From positions 811,295,123 through 811,359,122 of the forward strand of contig OY728136.1 in NCBI GenBank assembly GCA_963277665.1: DNA of 64,000 bases, in the 5' to 3' direction. A program made the position numbers and the translations under genes. This stretch comes from Viscum album (taxonomy: Eukaryota > Streptophyta > Magnoliopsida > Santalales > Viscaceae). Numbering within the stretch: the stretch's first letter is position 1; every line of letters begins with the position of its first letter. Shown in pieces: positions 60,703-64,000 of the stretch. Under the pieces are notes generated by a model. It searched no databases, was not told where the DNA came from, and saw nothing but the letters and a program-made list of their open reading frames with translations.

Positions 60703-63545
60703 TTGAACCTAATAATGTTAATACCCTTTTTATTAAATGAATTATTTGAAAATGGGTTGCAAGTATAGTACTATTTTTCCCTTCTAAGGATAGTGATTCA
60801 ATATAATAAATGAATTTCAAATGTAATTTGTAGGTATAATAAATTTATCACTTGGTAAAATTGATTATAAATGAATTACTTGGTTGGATGTCCATAAAAC
60901 ATTATTCCATGCATTTTGGAAGACATCGTAGTGAACCTAATAAATGATTAAGTAATTAAAATACTAAATGAATTCATGTCTGTATTATACATTCCACATA
61001 ATAATGGTGGTAAGGGAATGAACCTATGGAATTATTAAAAATGAATGAATATTATGTCACCTTAATTAAAATATAGATTACATATAAGTGACTATTTCAT
61101 ATAGTTATTTTCTAATTTATAAAAGTGGTAAAAAATGATCTATTCAACTAGTTCTAAAGGGAATTCCTTGGGAACTTAAAGGACCCCATTAGGATTAAAA
61201 AAATAATTCCATAAGAGAGATACCCACATTGTAATATTTTACTTTTCCACTAGAGGATTACAGATATGATATCGTAAAATCCATTATCTACATTTATGAT
61301 GTTATTATTTCATAGATACACTCCTTGAAACCACTATGTTGTACTCAGACATGTAGAACTTTGGATAAAACCCTTTGATCCCATTCATGATTAGTCTATT
61401 TTACCATGGATGATGTCCTTAGACTTTGTTATGACTATTAAGAATGTAATACCATGGGATATTCCACTTGGATTACACTCAATAACTACTATAACTAGGA
61501 ATAATATTATCACATACTTGGATCTACCTCTGCGTTCAAGACTTTCTTGGTTATTACCTTGGATCCTCTTACTATTACAATAATCATATGATAAATTTTT
61601 AGACCTTGGATCATTATGTATTTTTATCATGACAAGATTTAAATGTTGTTTATACAACATGTTACTTACTAATATTAATTGGAACATAATTAATTAATGA
61701 AATGATTACATGTTCAAATATCATCTTAGGATGAAGTTGGTACATTGGTATTGACATTATTGGAATGCTTTACATTTATATTTACCTATACACTACCAAT
61801 TTATATTTTAATAACTTGATTGTATAAATTCTATTGGTGGGGGATCACTGAGATTTATCTGACACCCTATCCAAAAAACTGATGGTACCAAAGAAGACTA
61901 TATGTTTATAGGTGTTGATAAGGGGAAGTTTCCCTCTTTGGAAACATGATCTTTATATCATTCGTAGAATGAACTTGGTAGAATATGATCGATCTAGTGC
62001 TAAGGATGCTTGGTAGTTTTTGGATTCTTTTCCCTTATTCTGTATACCATATATTTTCAGCTTCCATGTATACCTGTTTTCAACTTTTTTAGAGACATCA
62101 CATGTATCATCATCATTTTTAATATGATTTAGTTTTTGACTATTATATTATTTAGTTCCTGGATTTTGATCTTTATTTATGTTTCTAGTTATTTTATTCA
62201 TCATATTTCCTCTATTATTTAACTATTATTACTTATCTATTGTGCTACACTCTGGTAATGAAGGAATAATCTCCCCATTGACACTCCCATGTCCCTCACT
62301 TCTAGTTAGAATCCTCCAACGTATAAGGAGGCATGCTTGAGTCCATGCGTCCAACATGGCTTGGGGCACCCTTGAGTGGCACCTAGGTTTGAGACGTCCC
62401 AATGTCACATTATTGTGGTTTATTTTTCCTACCATACTATTTTGAGACAATTCACAAGATTTTGAAAACATGGGGATCTTTTTTTAAAACGTTCTTGCGA
62501 GTAAAAACCACATGATCTTGCTAAGGATCGTGTTTCGTGAAACAAGTAATCATTTTTTGTATTATACATTTTATTGTTTATATACATTCACCATTGGGAG
62601 GTTTAAAAGTGTTTTGTTATATTATTTTCCTTATTTATATTTATCATTATACTTAAGAGATTAGGTAATGGATTTATTTTTATCAAGCATCATTAGGGGC
62701 ACCTAGAATTCAAATGTTAGGGATTTTCAACATCTTATAGATGCATTTCACTAATTCAATTTTCATGTATTTCATGTGATTTTGGAGTGAACCATGCTTG
62801 TTATATATTTATTTCTTTTAAAATTCTATTACTGGGCATTCTATTTATTATTTAAGAATTTTCATCAATTTAAATAGTTATTTTCTTTAAAGGTTGATGG
62901 TAAAAGCTTAAAAAACTAGTTTCTACCCATAAAAGATACGTACCTATTGTAACATGAGCAACACTTTTTCTTTGATTTAGTGATTTATGATTTAAATTCA
63001 TGAGGTATATAGACCCTCATATGTTGGAAATTTTATTTTATTGAGTCCTTAAATTGTATTTTAGTCATTAAATTCTATGATTAGCTTTAGATGAGGTTAA
63101 ATATTGATTAAATGGGTGTTGGTTTAAGTAATATAGTGTGTGGGGACTTATTCAATGAGAATGGATAAAAATTTTAGTAAAAAATTAATAAATATCTTCA
63201 AGATAATACAAAACATAAAATATAAATCCTAACATATAAATTAAAATGGTTCCCAATAAATGAAGAGTAACATTGTAACAACCCTTTCATCTACTGAAAC
63301 CTCTCTAAATTAAATTTGAACACCTAACAAAACATGGAAACTTATGTGGGTTGTTGGGGTAGTTCCTTGGGTAGTGATACATTTTTTTAATGTTATACTT
63401 ATACTAGATAATCTAGATACTCATGAGTCTTAATATGACTCATGTTCATGGAATTTGTAGAGCTTTGAAAACATGACATCCCTACAACATGTGCTTGGAG
63501 GGTGGAGACAATCGTGATCAAAATGTGGTGGGACCTAATCTAACA
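60703..63545. other. Unassigned non-coding DNA; GC-richer block at 62,229-62,520
   Basis: No retroelement protein motif on either strand. It contains a tgtaacaaccc (63,274-63,284) that resembles an LTR start, and a block with visibly higher GC (62,250-62,410) holding catggcttggggcacccttg. Open frames at 61,391-61,687 and 62,229-62,471 (minus) show no family resemblance. It may be the leader of the downstream gag element interrupted by other insertions. Confidence 0.4.
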
Positions 63546-64000
63546 ATGATTCCCTAGGTAGGTCCACATGAGAAACCGCCTAATATACCTAATAAGAGAA
63601 CTGACGCTAAATTTTTAGACAAATTTCTATATATGATGCAGTTCATGTATGGTTTCCCATGACCTGAACCTACTATGGATGATATGACTCGTGTGTTTCA
63701 GTAGAATCATCCCCCCATCTTCTCAAGGTATGTAGTGCCACATGCTACTGAGTGATAGATAGATACTAACTTATCTATCATTGAGAATCATGAAATGCCT
63801 CCAGAGCATAGGTCCAATATTGTATCCTTTATGCTTTTTGATATGGAAAGGTGTTCTTGGGATGTGATTACCTAGGCTATTCGTCATCATGGAATAGTCT
63901 CAGTTGAATTTGAGACTACCTTCTATGATCACATTATTCCTCGAATGATGAGAGAAGACCAAGAAAGATTTTTTATACATCTAGAGAATGTTTCCATGTT
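63546..64000 (+). pseudogene. Ty3/gypsy gag N-terminal half (chromovirus 4), running off the window
   Basis: One reading frame carries HPPIFSRYVVPHATE, two stops, then MPPEHRSNIVSFML, VSVEFETTFYDHIIPRMMRE and DQERFFIHLENVSM. This matches the gypsy/Tekay gag core: 'PP.F.G...P..AE.WI', 'CPEE.KV.FA.FML.G.A..WW', 'W..F...FYD.Y.P...RE.K..EF..L.QGSMSV'. Six stops (63,555, 63,660, 63,702, 63,753, 63,756, 63,873) all lie in this single frame with no frameshift. They sit at positions fitting TGG-to-TGA or CAG/CGA-to-stop changes. The rest of gag and pol should lie to the right of the window. Unlike the other chromoviruses here it is on the plus strand. Confidence 0.88.

Noticed and set aside
61391..61687. 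98-codon minus-strand ORF
   Set aside because: No recognisable motif and no supporting context; length is unremarkable for non-coding DNA of this composition.
62229..62471. 80-codon minus-strand ORF in the GC-richer block
   Set aside because: No family resemblance; openness is explained by local composition.

Overview
The window looks like deep intergenic heterochromatin of a plant nuclear genome, most likely a flowering plant. I find no host gene, no tRNA or rRNA gene and no bacterial feature. Everything I could identify is a decayed transposable element: a plant L1-type LINE, Ty3/gypsy chromovirus (Tekay/Del-like) retrotransposons with LTRs of about 4 kb, and a tRNA-derived SINE. Apart from the LINE and the SINE the DNA is extremely AT-rich. 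Many stop codons sit where TGG, CGA or CAG codons are expected, which is the usual footprint of cytosine deamination in long-methylated transposons. Family assignments come from reading degenerate translations by eye; no database search was possible.

Layout. 1-~2,972: LINE on the + strand (endonuclease, reverse transcriptase, zinc-binding tail), cut at both ends. ~2,975-12,286: head-to-tail copies of the ~4 kb LTR-like repeat, one carrying a 416-bp SINE at 6,181-6,596. 12,560-15,450: - strand pol and gag remains of chromovirus 1 (RNase H, RT, zinc knuckle, gag). 15,470-18,287: - strand remains of chromovirus 2 (RT, PR-RT linker, protease, gag, primer-binding site), followed by its LTR (18,289-22,284). 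22,285-29,890: non-coding interior-like DNA. 29,890-33,828: another LTR copy. 34,027-37,110: the best-preserved pol (chromovirus 3, - strand: chromodomain, integrase, RNase H, RT, protease). 38,396-40,850: putative primer-binding site and LTR-like DNA.

The main structural feature is a tandem duplication of this nested landscape. Copy A (~16,132-40,850, 24.7 kb) is followed directly by copy B (~40,851-60,215, 19.4 kb). The junction lies inside the protease-RT linker of chromovirus 2. Copy B lacks the 5.2 kb corresponding to 20,098-25,342; related LTR copies show that this is a deletion in B. Some lesions are shared by A and B (older than the duplication) and others are private to one copy (younger).

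60,216-63,540 is mostly unassigned, and 63,546-64,000 is a + strand gypsy gag pseudogene running off the window. Nothing here is likely to make a functional protein. The value lies in the layered order of events: LTR-element insertions and rearrangement, decay, SINE insertion, segmental tandem duplication, then deletion and further decay.
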